Below are positions 35,925-47,588 of a stretch of 64,000 nucleotides of DNA, one piece after another (the first letter of the stretch is position 1; each line of letters begins with the position of its first letter). Source of the DNA: Druceiella hillmani. Taxonomy: Eukaryota; Arthropoda; Insecta; Lepidoptera; Hepialidae. Location: the NCBI GenBank assembly GCA_039881145.1, contig JAYKKI010000008.1, forward strand, positions 33,924,501 to 33,988,500, in the 5' to 3' direction. The notes under the pieces are model-generated. The model had not been told where the DNA came from, made no database searches, and saw only the letters and a list, made by a program, of their open reading frames with translations. A program made the translations under genes and the position numbers.

Positions 35925-36385
35925 GAGCTTCGCAACATATTTTATGACGTTCGCGACGTTGATCATCTCTCTAATCAACTTGTTCCCCTTTTGGTCTCTC
36001 AGTGTGACCCCTACCAGTCCTTTCAATTGCCCTCTGAGCCACACTGAGCTTGGGGAGGATTTCTTTTGTCCATCTCATCCAGTCCAGTCCGTCTCATCCA
36101 GGTTTCAGCTCCATAGGTAAGTACTGGTAAAATGCACTGGTTATGAATATAAGCTCAGCCGTAATTTTAATTTTGAAGGTGAATTTAATTATGAAGTAGG
36201 CTGCCCATGCTAGCTTTATGCGCCGGTCTATTTCGTCAGTTTGGTTTTCTTTATCCGGAACAATCTCTTAACCAAGATAAACATATTTCTATGCTCTTTC
36301 TCCAATGGTTTGGTTCATCTTAATGTTCACTGTTTTTTGTCAATATTTATCTCAAAAGAGGCATAATTTTCCTCTTGTCTTGGTT
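35925..36385 (-). pseudogene. RTE-like LINE, C-terminal reverse transcriptase remnant (unit 1)
   Basis: On the minus strand, frames shifted by small indels give KYVYLG, a stop, EIVPDKENQTDEIDRRIKLAWAA, then words corresponding to LPVLTYGAETW (here LPMELKP/TYGAETW in two frames), KLSVAQRAIER, GVTLRDQKGNKLI and NVANVIKYVAKLKY. This order (YLGQ, GKENQTAEI.RRI, TYGAETW, LRVAQRAMER, GVTLRDR, VAKLKW) is the thumb and C-terminal tail of a widespread invertebrate RTE-like endonuclease-reverse transcriptase. The palm with its catalytic box is not present, so this is a 5'-truncated, frameshifted copy. The plus-strand open frame at 35,923-36,120 is its shadow. Confidence 0.75.
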
Positions 36386-36688
36386 TTTGTCATTTTTATC
36401 TAAATTGAGTAAATTTTTGTTATGTTGAATGTAGGTTATTGCAGGCTGTGGCTTTATTTTTACATTACATTCAGTTAGGTAGCTTTATTCGAGTGACATT
36501 CTTGTATAGGCTTTGCGTTGTTTTTTAAATGTTTTCTTTAATATTTATTGACTAGCATTAGTTTCATATTTACGAAATTAAATTATTTTTAAATAAGTTG
36601 ACGACTTTTTTGTATTATATCAACTACAGATTTCCAGTATTTAAAATATTCAAGGTATACCCACTATACAAAAGGACTCGCACACAGT

Positions 36689-36689
<1 letters not shown>

Positions 36690-36731
<42 letters not shown>
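36690..36731. repeat. (AT)n microsatellite, unit 1
   Basis: A pure TA tract following CACACAGTTG. The sister tracts are at 49,335 (unit 2) and 63,729 (unit 3). Confidence 0.95.
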
Positions 36732-36733
<2 letters not shown>

Positions 36734-37905
36734 GTCTTCGACTGCTTTTTACTGATACAATCTAGCAAAATATTATTATCAGTTACTCAATTTTTATAAT
36801 AATCTATACTTAAAATAAAATACAACTTTAAACTGAAACAAAATCATGTGTTAGTGATTTTCACGCAGATATTTAGAAAAAGAAACTCAAATTTGATCAT
36901 TTTTTATTATATGCATAAACTAATGAGATATTTGATTTTGGAGGGTGAAATTATTCTCATCATTAAATAATTGTTGAAGAGAACAATCTTTTCCACGTAT
37001 GAAAAAGTAACGTTAGTTGGGAAGAATTTTCTATCCAGGTATTTAGCATCGGTTGGGATGAAATTTTGATCTACGATTAATACAATTTAAATCTAGATAT
37101 GAAACTAAATTTTGAATTGCTTTGCCTTTAGATTATTTTACGGTTTTCTATGTATGGTCAATATTGTTCTGCGCATGGCAACTTATAAACATGTACGAAA
37201 AATCTCTTTTATCACCAATATAAAATTTATTATACCAAAAATATTTAATTCGTAAGCTTTAGACATCAAGAAACATATTTTTATTCAAAACGCCATTGTA
37301 AAGATACCGTCCTTTTACCACACGAAAGCCAAATATAACCTTTTGGTAACGAAAATGAAAAGCATAACTTTGGTTGCTTAAAAGGCAACATTTTGGAAAA
37401 TATCATTGTAGAAATGGTGGCTAGTGTCGGCGGTTTAACGTTTTATGCGCATCGAGTGAGACATATTATTCAGTAACGGGTTTCGAAGGGTATTGCGTTC
37501 TTTGTTGGAATAATAGTTTATTTAAATGAACCTGTGGGGAGAAAAGATATTTCAGACAGAAAATAACAATAATGGAACTGAATTTTGATCTTGCTTGAAT
37601 GGGTAAAATACAGTCCTAAGACATTATTTTGAAAGAAGATATGAAATTTATAATTCTATTTCGAATTAGTATTGAGAGATCGTTATATTTTTAATTAACT
37701 TGACAACAATAATATTTCTGTGAATGTAATATTTACATGAAATCATCGGCTGTTTTTGAGTGCCAAAAATTTAACCAGTCAAAATGATATGATTGTCGAA
37801 ATCTTTACTTTACGTATGTACAACCATTTATTGCTCCCACATTGTAATTTATCTTTATTTATATTAGAACTAATTATTTCGTGAACTATTTAAGTTGAGG
37901 TATTT

Positions 37906-37909
<4 letters not shown>

Positions 37910-37953
<44 letters not shown>
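37910..37953. repeat. (AT)n microsatellite, unit 1 only
   Basis: A pure AT tract between TATTTAAA and GATTACGTAACTAATAC. The same flanks in unit 2 (about 50,675-50,700) enclose only a few bases (ATATATAAA), so the tract expanded in unit 1 or collapsed in unit 2. Confidence 0.95.
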
Positions 37954-37955
<2 letters not shown>

Positions 37956-38730
37956 TTACGTAACTAATACATAAATATAACCCAAAAATATCTTGACACA
38001 AGCATGAAACATTCAAAGACAAGACATTGAAGGAAGCTGTGAAGCCTCCTTTTTTAAACATGTGAAATATTAAAATAATGACTTCTGTGTGTATATTTAA
38101 GTTATATTTCGAAATGAATTCACCTAAGAATTCATCACTCTTACCCATGTTAATCTAAAAAGGAAGTTAATTTTCAAAGTGGGTTATTTTGAAGTTATTT
38201 AATAAAATTTACTGAACCAATTTTAAAAACGATTTTATTTGGGAATGCGTAACTCACATTGTAACATTGCTTGCATTTCATAAAACCGGGGTATTACAAA
38301 AGTGATTAAAATGATAATAGTTGAAGAAAGACCTCTATATTTCGTAAGATGGTTCGTGAAGTCATAACGGATAGTTTTTAAGACATTTTAAGCAAACAAT
38401 TAGATTGTAACAAGATTATTTTAAATTTGGGAACATTCTGACGGGGAGAAGTAAAGTAATTCAAAAAATATCTAGAAAAAGTGGTAAAAATGAAAGTATG
38501 TCTCTATAACTCTCCGTGGTAGAAACCAAAGTTATCTTTTTAATATGGTAACCAAAAATTTACACCAAGTTCTTCCCTTACCCCATCCGCACATTCCACG
38601 TGCACCGCTTCTATTGCAAGTCGATCCACCTACAGTCGATCACTGGGACATAACCATTTTAATTCTATAGTAATAATGAAGCCAGTTCATCTGTATGTTA
38701 AGTCAAATTTCCCTATATTATATGTCCTCG

Positions 38731-38775
38731 ATTGTTGAGCCTTATTTACTATTGAAGTAAATAAGGCTCAACAAT
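38731..38775. repeat. Perfect 20-bp palindrome with 5-nt loop
   Basis: ATTGTTGAGCCTTATTTACT (38,731-38,750) pairs perfectly with its inverse at 38,756-38,775. It lies in unit 1; unit 2 is shorter here (around 51,250) and has no such structure. It lacks a G+C-rich stem plus T run, so it is not a terminator-like signal. Confidence 0.9.
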
Positions 38776-39199
38776 CTTTGAGGGTTAGTACTGTTAGCGA
38801 AATATCCAACAGATTAGAGTAGATGTTCACTCCCGACACTTTGACTGCTATCAAAAGAGCTTCTATTTTTGTAAGAAAATAAATTTAACTAGACATTGCG
38901 TAGAAAATTGAGAATTTTTTGCCTTGATTGTACGACTGGTTTACAATAAAAGCCAAAAAAAATCTATACGAGTCAAACGTCAGTTAAAATAATTCGATCA
39001 ATCTCTTACAAACATTTAATACACTATATTTTTCAATAAAATGTCAACCATTTTCATATTCAAATGAACAAAATTTGCTAGCAACATAAAACAATTAAAT
39101 TCAGCCTACAGCCATTTCATTTATAAAAATTAGTTTTCTGAAAAATAATTCAACGTATTATCAAATTCATGTTTCAAAAGTCGCGGTAACCATTACTTA

Positions 39200-39545
39200 T
39201 TAAATTATTATTCAGCAAACTCGTTAACCAAAAGCTAAATTTTACACATTTAGACACCAGTGAGTGTACAGATCTAAAAAATATCAGAAGGCCATAAAAC
39301 AATGTTCAACTTTTCGAGACTTTAGATTTAATTATTTAAATTATTCAATCAAAAACTCAATCGTCAGGTGGAGTTTGCAGTCAGATATTTCATTAACGCT
39401 TTCGCCTTTCTGACTTTCCATTTTTAATTCCAATTAATATCCCTCAAACTTTAGTGGTTGAAATTATCTTCAAAAGAGGGGTACATAACTTTGTTAATTT
39501 CATGAAAATAATAAGATTTTCAATTAAAAGTCTGGCTCGGCTTTT
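39200..39545 (+). repeat. F block, unit 1
   Basis: CAGCAAACTCGTTAACCAAA, GATTTAATTATTTAAATTAT, TTTCATTAACGCTTTCGCC and the following TTTAGTGGTTGAAATTATCT. It is almost identical to 51,490-51,815 in unit 2 and clearly related to the copies at 26,330 and 31,555. Open frames here, on both strands, are not conserved across the older copies. Confidence 0.85.
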
Positions 39546-39726
39546 TGATCTAAGATTTTTAAGTGGCTTTTGCGTAACATATTTAATTGAAAAGTACATA
39601 AATAAATATAATATTAATACAATCTCATTTATAATAAAAAAATATATATTTCTTAAGGTATCAGGAAGCACCGAGTATAAACAATTTGGGAAAAGTGATA
39701 AAGTAAAAAGTGACCTTATCGTATAT

Positions 39727-39730
39727 ACAT

Positions 39731-39802
<72 letters not shown>

Positions 39803-39804
39803 GT

Positions 39805-39891
<87 letters not shown>
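39727..39891. repeat. Long (AT)n tract, unit 1
   Basis: More than 150 bp of nearly uninterrupted AT dinucleotides with a few TTTAT and GTATAC interruptions, preceded by a short ACACAC. The paralogous tract in unit 2 (51,957-52,167) is longer and broken by many CATA/GTATA units. All open frames through it are Tyr-Ile repeats. Confidence 0.95.
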
Positions 39892-39894
<3 letters not shown>

Positions 39895-39981
39895 ACAAAT
39901 ATAAATGGATAGAGGAATTATTGACGAGTATCAACGCACAGATGAAACATTTGGATCGACAAGTCTCAAATTTTAAATAGG

Positions 39982-40469
39982 GCGTATTTTTAGACGATAA
40001 ATGTTCTCCAGATAAAAATGATTTTGAGATACTTCTATTGTTACTGAAGAAAGAGGATATTTGTTAATAACATTATGGGGCACTAAGTAGCACCCTAGTC
40101 TCAACTTTGGTTCCAGCAGCGTGGTTCTATTGGCTTCTCGCGATAAGAGAGTTAAGGACGAGATTAACAAACAGAATATTTAACAGGATGAAAAATGAGC
40201 CTTCTTTGTCACCTAGACCACACGGGCGTATTTTTAGACCACAAATATTCTCGAGATAAAAATGATGTTGAGGTATTTCCAATGTCACTGAAGAAACGGA
40301 ATATTTGTTAATGATACTATGGGACACTAAACATCACCCTAGCCTCATCTTTGGTTCCAGCAGCGTGGTTCTATTGGCTTCTGGCGATAAGATAGTTAAG
40401 GACGCGATTAACAAAGACATTATTTAACAGGATGTAAAATGAACCTTCTTTGTCACCTAGATCACACGG
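39982..40469. repeat. Two tandem 244-bp repeats, unit 1
   Basis: GCGTATTTTTAGAC begins at 39,982 and again at 40,226. Each repeat contains ATAAAAATGATTTTGAGATA-like sequence, GGTTCCAGCAGCGTGGTTCT and GTCACCTAGA, and ends at CACACGG. The two copies differ by scattered substitutions. On the minus strand each keeps one frame open for at least 65 codons (39,973-40,170 and 40,127-40,327) with shared words such as SREANRTTLLEPKLR and SQNHFYLENI. I do not recognise the product. The period is not a multiple of three, so the frame does not carry from one repeat into the next. Confidence 0.85.
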
Positions 40470-40809
40470 ATAATATCGCGGGCAAATCACCAACCTGCTT
40501 ATTAGGTGCATCTATTATTTTTGAAAGGAATATTACTTCAGAGATTTTTTCTTATTTTTCGGTTATATATCTTCTGACCGTAAGGATGTAGAATTAATAT
40601 TTCCCGTCAATCACAAATTTGTTGACAGCCAATAAAAGATGTTGCAATTACAACATATACGACAGGATATTTAAAAAGACAAAAAAATCTTAATAGAAAT
40701 TTTGACGTGAAGAAGACAGGAAAAAGAGAGAACAAGAGTGAAGTAGTTCTTATTAGTATGGGCAGTAAGTACTCTTTCACTTGATCTTTGAAAATATTTC
40801 TCAAGGAAC

Positions 40810-40944
40810 ATAATTAAACGAAACTACGTGATAGCAAAGATAATCTTTGCTAATAGCCCACCTGAAGATGTAATACAACTAAACCTAGGTCGTGGTAAAG
40901 AAATTAAAGAAATAATACTACATCACGTAGTTTCATTTAATTGT
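40810..40944. mobile_element. Foldback element, degenerate copy in unit 1
   Basis: The left end AATTAAACGAAACTACGTGAT and right end ATCACGTAGTTTCATTTAATT are inverse to each other, and the middle keeps GCCCACCTGA and CCTAGGTCGTGGTAAAGAA from the right arm of the complete copy at 17,961-18,135. Most of the left arm has been replaced by a small palindrome, AGCAAAGATAATCTTTGCT. The same replacement is in unit 2, so it is older than the 13-kb duplication. Confidence 0.75.
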
Positions 40945-41743
40945 AAACAATGACTTTCTACAAAATTAACGCCGAATATATTTAATATAGTTTTAGGATC
41001 TACTTGATTTGAAATGTTCATTGCTTAAAAAGTAAAGGAGTAAAGGATTTGGAAATATGTATGGTCAGTAAGCTTTCAAAATATATCCCAAGACATTGAG
41101 CAGATGAATCTTTAAATTTATGAATGAGATAATACGGGATTTGTTTTAATGTATTAGAAAGATACGTAGCCATGTGACGTTGGTTTCGATAGCAGAGTTT
41201 TAACCATTCGAGACTTGTCATTAAAAATATGATCATATTTTCTGAGATGGAGATGCACGGATGCATAAATTATGAAGACGTACTAACTTATTTATATATT
41301 CTTTTTGAAGATTAGGGTAGCATCTGTCTTCATAGCTAATTAGGTGTAATAGGACAAAGATAGATCGTATTAATTGACGGAAAATTTTGAAGATATTTGA
41401 GAGGGTGCACCAGACTAAAAACTTGGCGATTTTTATTTTGGGTTAGATCAATTAAGATTTGGACCAATAAGTAGACTCAAGTTTTTACGGCTTGACATAT
41501 TTGGAATTGTCCGGCAGTGTTTGAGATAAATTTTCCAGGTATCTTTTTAGAATAAATTTTGGATTAACAACAATGATAACTGTCGAATTGCTTAGATAAA
41601 TTAAAATATATTTTGTGAACTCAGTAATCAAATATAGAAAGATCTCGATTAAGGGTGTCGTTGGGTTTTGTTTCAGTATAAACGTCTGCATGTCCAAAAT
41701 TGTGTATATTATCAGCACCGAAATCATTGGCAAGTCTTTATAT

Positions 41744-41748
<5 letters not shown>

Positions 41749-41819
<71 letters not shown>
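41749..41819. repeat. (AT)n microsatellite, unit 1
   Basis: A pure AT tract preceded by TATATCAACA and followed by GTTACAGTAAATTTATTTTG. The paralogue in unit 2 (53,973-54,024) is shorter and has one C interruption. Confidence 0.95.
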
Positions 41820-41823
<4 letters not shown>

Positions 41824-41934
41824 CAGTAAATTTATTTTGCCTTGATAGTAGGTATTCAAAATAATTACAACGCTATATCCACGTGAACAATTTTATGCAC
41901 AAAGACGCATATTCAATATCAAGTCGTTTTAGAT

Positions 41935-42235
41935 TAAAAATATAAAATGACAGAAAGAATTATATATCGGATATCTGCCTATCGTCCATTTGGCGATGAA
42001 AATGCACTTTAGTGGCTCATAAGGATGCATAAGTGTGGACTCCAGCTGCCGTCACAAATGGACGTCAGTGCATAAAATGGGTGCTTTTAAACTTTTATGC
42101 GTAAAGGTGGTTAATGAGTTCTAAAATTATTTTAATATAATTTCCATTTATGTACTGATATGTGTGTTTATGGAGTAATACTAGATAGGGGATATATTAA
42201 AATCAAGCTATATTAAATATCATGACATATGAGAA
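41935..42235 (+). repeat. A block, unit 1
   Basis: GCGATGAAAATGCACTTTAG, GGATGCATAAGTGTGGACTC and CAGCTGCCGTCACAAATGG correspond to GGAAATGCATAATTACAG and CCAGCTACCACCGGGAATAG in the A block of the left array (541-890). It is almost identical to 54,125-54,430. Confidence 0.8.
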
Positions 42236-44879
42236 TTTCAATTCTGCAAGACGATTTCGTTTTGGTCCATAATAATGTAGTTAGGATAATGAAGATTGTT
42301 AAGGCTACGTTACTACCGTTTACAGTGACAATACTTCGTATGACAGTTAAATAATTCCTTCTTAAATTGTGATGAAACTTTTGTAATTATTAATATAATT
42401 TACAGTTCATAATATTTCAACGTATGAAGAGTATATTTTTTTTAGTAAGCATGTCATAAAAAGCCAGTACTAGTTGGAATTTCGTCCGAACCAGAAAATC
42501 GCTCCTGTCTTCAGAAATCGTCAGTGTCGATTTCAGTGTTTTCTGTAATAAAATTATGCGTGGCTTTTCTGTTGGTATGACGGTTATAACATTACCAAAT
42601 ACACATATGAAGTTAGTAAGAGAATGGCAATGGCGTATTTATTACTTAACAGCTTTCAGAATTGACCCTTTGGTTACTTGACTATGATGAAACAATAATA
42701 ATTTGAAAAATCGTACTATATATTAATAGTGATCTATAGAATAAAAGTTAATTGTTTACCGAATAACTTAGTCATAGTTTAATAGTTCTAATTTTAATAT
42801 ATACATAATTAGATTTTGAAACATTGATTTTATCTTGTCTGTGTTTCGATAACAATTAATATTTTTAAAACTAAACTAAACTTATTGCGAATATTCTGGG
42901 ATGTATAAATACAAAAAAAACTTTAATATGCTTATACACTTAAAAGACTTGAAATGTTGCAATATGCTTATTTTCATGGCGCCTTAGCCAAAGGGCAAAA
43001 AACGGTATCTTTATAATTTCGTAATACCTTCTTGTCCATGTAATTGTCTGTATTACTACATCCTAACTCTAAAAATAAATCTGTTCGTAATTAACTTGTG
43101 CAGAACCACTTAAATTAATGACCCCAGTATATAACGACACAATTTATGTTGTTTCATGGACTTCCCCTTTCTGAAATACTATGATGATGTTAGAACTTTT
43201 GATGTTAGAACTTTTCTATGGAGTGTACGTCAAGAAAAAAGGCTTTTATTTTATATAATAGATATCTTTGTTTTATTTAGTAGTGAAATACAGCTTGCTT
43301 AATATACACCTACAGCAAAAGGAAAATTTTTCAGCAGCAATCTGAATTGACTTATTTTCACCTACCTATTAGTGTTTTCAACAAAATGAGTAGGTAAGTA
43401 AATTACGGTCGAATATCAACTACTGGGCGACAGCAAATTATTGTAAATGTTCAAGGTTGAATCGTCAAAAGTTTTAGTCACCGGGCTTCGCAGGAAAATT
43501 GTAAAATGAAGTTGCATGAAAGTTGTTTCATTGTGTGTGTATGTTATGTATTGGTTTGTAAAGAGTAGATAAACAGAAAGTGAAATACATCATTAAATTT
43601 TATATTGAGGATTCAGTCTCTGAATAACGAGAATGAATATTTTAGTTTCTCAAAAAATTATTTTGGTTATTTTAAAGGTATATACTAGATCTTTAAATCC
43701 TTTTAAGGATAATGATATCTTAGATCTTTGGCAATCTCTATATCGATATCGAGCAAATTTTATTGTGGTCATTACTTAAATATATGTGAACATGAACTTA
43801 TAAAAGAACATACGTTCTTACGCGTTAGTGTTAGTTATTTGTTAATGATAATTCCTTGTAAAAAATAATAAGAGAATTGCTCTTGTTCCCTTGACTTTAG
43901 ATTGACATTTTTATATTTTAAACATAAATGTATATGTTTGTTTAATTTTTTACATTTGAAAATCTGCAAATGATGAATATTAGATAATAAAGTTTCTACT
44001 GGCACGATAAATTGAATGTGATTAAACAGAATTGAATGTCAGAGAAAACAATATGAGTATCCTAAATATCTCAAGAGTGTCATACATTCTATTTGACATT
44101 CGCTATCAAAAAATCTATTTGACATTCGCTTTGATTAGGATATATCTTAAACATATGGGAAAATATGAGAGATGCAAAGATTACACGAAAGAGTGCATCT
44201 ATATGAGTTTAAAAATAAATGCAAGTGTAACGCTATTATGCATTTTCTAAATATAATTTTTAAAATATTAGTTTTTATTTACATAGTTATTATAATGAAT
44301 AATATATGAAATAAAATTATATTTGAATTGAAAAAAAATAGTGATCCAGTGGCTTCAAAGCAGATGTTTAACGCAGACTATTAAAATTTTATCTTTTTTT
44401 ATTTTATACAAATATAAACTAATGGCGTAACCATGTGTAGAATGAAATTATTTCCAAGATTATGTAGTTCTAGAAGAGCAGCACCTCTTCTAAATATATA
44501 AAATTAATCCGTATTTACAATTAGTTGTGACAAACCTCATCACTCTCAATTTTCACATGAGAAAAATGAAAGTTTAATCCAATGCGAGAGTAGTTTTATT
44601 ATATTTTTTACACAACACAACTTTAAAATATTTCAAGATATGGATAAAATATTACGGTGATCATCTGTTATCCACACATTAAAACAGATAAACAATGTTT
44701 CGAAAATCCTTCTTATCATAGAATCTTTACGCAGGCAGGCTATCGTTAAACACCCATATTTATACCATACGACTCTTAATGGCAAAAATGCAAAGTACAC
44801 TCCTGGCTCTGTGAGTATAAGGTCAACAATCTATTTAATGCAAGCATTCAAATTATTAGGAAGTACTATTGTACAAACG
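42236..44879. other. Unit 1 interior: family M head and unassigned DNA
   Basis: A family M repeat head is visible at 42,975-43,100 (CGCCTTAGCCAAAGGGCAAA, then TTGTCCATGTAATTGTCTG). At 43,185-43,215 the 15-mer GATGTTAGAACTTTT occurs twice in direct succession at the point where unit 2 has about 1.2 kb more. The rest, including a 72-codon frame at 44,032-44,250, shows no gene. Confidence 0.5.
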
Positions 44880-45300
44880 GTAGATGGTATCGTTTGCATG
44901 CCAGAGGGACATGAGGACCATTAGGAATCGCATCTAGCGTTTAAAACACAGAGGTGATTTTACTTACACATACATTGTGGTCGTATGCCACCGCAATGGT
45001 CTATGTTGTATTTAGCGAGGCACATAGCACGATAACGGGTTCTGAAGGGTATTGTAGTCTGAAAAACGTTATTTTATATGTTTTGTCGGATATTTTATTT
45101 AAAATGGCCTCTGAAGAATAAACGACAATACTGACAGGAAATAAGAATGACAGAGTCGTAGTCTACTACTGCACTAAGGAGTAGAATATAACATTGCCGT
45201 GTTAGCTCTTACCACAGTTCGGTAAGTTAGTCTTTCTATTTATACGAGAATACGTTCATCCGAGCATAACTTTCATCCGAGCATAATGTAAGAGTTAATT
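44880..45300 (+). repeat. C block, unit 1 distal copy
   Basis: GTCGTATGCCACCGCAATGG, GCACATAGCACGATAACGGG and TCTGAAGGGTATTGTAG match the other C blocks of the window in order. It is nearly identical to 58,140-58,560. At the end is a small tandem duplication of TTCATCCGAGCATAA (about 45,256-45,290), shared with unit 2. Confidence 0.8.
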
Positions 45301-46189
45301 GCATGCGTTATTAGGTAACTATAAATAATTTTGTCCTTGTTGAACAGTTTAAATAAAAACATATGAATGTTTATCTTTTTACGAAACTGATTTATTAATT
45401 TAGAATCTTAGTGTGTCTACTTTAGATAATACTTAATATTTTTATAATCCATTTAAACTTGTGCAAAACACGTTCAATGTGATAATACTTTTGGAAAACT
45501 GTAAACGTTTTAACATACTTCCTTTTCAGTGTTTCGTAACCGAATGACCAAAAATAAAACTTTTTCAATTTCGTGATATCTGTTTGTCCGTCTCTTCGTT
45601 CCTATTATAGCATCACGACTCTTTCAACTTAAGTCCTATCGAAACTAAATTTTATAGTTTTTATTGTTTTTACGAATACGTCAAATTTGTGAAAAATTAA
45701 TTTTTTACGGCTCCCATTCGATAGAACAGCATCGGTGTCATAGAATAAGTCTTAAAATTCAATCAAAAATGAAATTTGCATTTTCTCGGCTTTTTCAAGA
45801 GATATGAATACCTACATGGTCAAATGAATATATAAAATTCTCAAAGTTTATGTGTGACATATGAAAACGCGCGACAATGGGAGTAAAGAAATGGGACAAA
45901 GGAAATTTTTTTGGGTTAATTTGCATTAATAAATTAAAGAGATTAAGGCATTTATTTTCCATACGTCTTTGAAATATGGGCTAGACAATATATAAATATA
46001 GTTCAAAATAAAAATAATATGGGTAATAGTTTTGATAAAAATACTATGCCTCATCAATTTTTTAAATTTACGTATATAGATAGATACCTAATCGGTTACA
46101 AAATCCCTAGAGTGTGAGTACTACTCATACATATCAGGTTTATTTATATTTAAATAGATATTGATTTGGATTCATATGGATCTATATAC

Positions 46190-47340
46190 CAAAAGGAAAA
46201 AAATGGAACATTAGTTAAATTAATTGTCTCCCTCCGACTATCCATCTGTCAAAGCTCTTTCTCTCAGAAACCTTTTGGCGAAAAACTTAAGATTTAGTAT
46301 AAGCGAACAACTACCAGAGTAAAAAAAGTAATGCTCAAAAATATCTACACAGAAATCCGAGAGGAAGGAAAGGAATTAATTGCTATCAACAGCAAGTTAT
46401 GGAAATACCAGTATTTTTTCAGAAAGTTAAGTAGACATTATGAGCATTAATAACATCGATAATGAGATTTTCTTATAATAGATTACTAAATAAATTTTGG
46501 GCTTTGATGAAAGTAAATAATATCAAGAGTCTCACCTAACAGCGGTTTCTAAATAATTGCCTATATAATAACCTCAACTATAAATATTTCTATTTGTTTT
46601 GTAAAGGTCGGGTAGATAAAACTCCAGCATCTCTATTTAAGTCACGCCGACTATGCAAACTATTAAAGATATTTATTATTGTAGAAAAAACAAAAACCTG
46701 TTTCAAAAATGAAATCATTTTAAAACATTATGAATGGAAACTTTCCTCATTTCAGTTGTGATAGTAATAACAGTCTAACTTTTTGCTCAGACATTATCAC
46801 TCCAAAAAATTAAATGTTTTGCTACACGATTAAACGAAATGAAAATGAAAGAAAATAAAACGTTTCGTGTTGAATAAATTATGACAATATTTTGACCAAA
46901 AGTCACACAGTTTGCAATCAGAAAATACTTTTTTGTTCTACCATGTAGGCTGAAATATATTACAATTTATAACTGTTTATTGCGCTTTCGTTAATGTAAT
47001 TACATTGTTTCAATAAAAACCTAATTTAATGAATCAAGAAATAATTACAATTTTCCGCGTTTAATTGATTCAAGAATTTATTCGACAGTCAGTGAATTTA
47101 TTGCTTACTAGTATTTTTTATCGCATTTCCTGTTCGTTACATTTTCTATTATGGATAAATTAGGATTAATAAAACAATATTTATTAAATTATAATAATTG
47201 TATAAAGAAAAATAAGATTATATTTTGATGAGTGACCAAAACTTTAAAGGGTGGTTAAGAAAGGGCAACTAAATTATGTAATGAAAAAAAAAGATAATTT
47301 GTTTACCACTTTTTCAAAATTTTCTACAAATTAAAGTAAC
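46190..47340 (+). repeat. D block and neighbouring repeat head, unit 1
   Basis: 46,190-46,370 carries words of another lepidopteran-type repeat head (CATCTGTCAAAGCTC, TTTCTCTCAGAAACC). 46,560-47,230 is the D block (CATCTCTATTTAAG, GTCACACAGTTTGCAATC, ACCATGTAGGCTGA). The paralogue in unit 2 spans 59,440-60,560. No gene is seen. This stretch is part of the ~2.7 kb that is absent at 35,410-35,440. Confidence 0.65.
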
Positions 47341-47588
47341 GGGTGGCCACAGTACAACAAGTAACTTTAAACAATTCCGCCGCCGGTAGAAAAGACAAAG
47401 AATGCAGCGGTGACAAAGGAACTAATAATCTCCGCCACGCTCTCGCGCATTTCTTTATTACCCTGCACCGCGTATTGTACACACTTTCTTTCATTCATAG
47501 GTCAGTATCATATTTGACCTAATTACGGATGTTTGCGTTGCTTTACTTGCGCGACCCAGAGGTTATCTACCGGGATAACGGCTGTTAA
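47341..47588 (+). other. GC-richer leader of the dead transposase, unit 1
   Basis: A short stretch with unusually high GC for this window (CCGCCGCCGGTAGAAAAG, CGCCACGCTCTCGCGC, CCCTGCACCGCG), highly conserved in unit 2 (about 60,590-60,811). It precedes the transposase frame and may be its old 5' region. Terminal inverted repeats of the element were looked for and not found. Confidence 0.4.

Noticed and set aside
35923..36120. A plus-strand open frame of 65 codons, and its sister at 62,968-63,201.
   Set aside because: They lie opposite the RTE-like LINE remnants, whose minus-strand words are recognisable.
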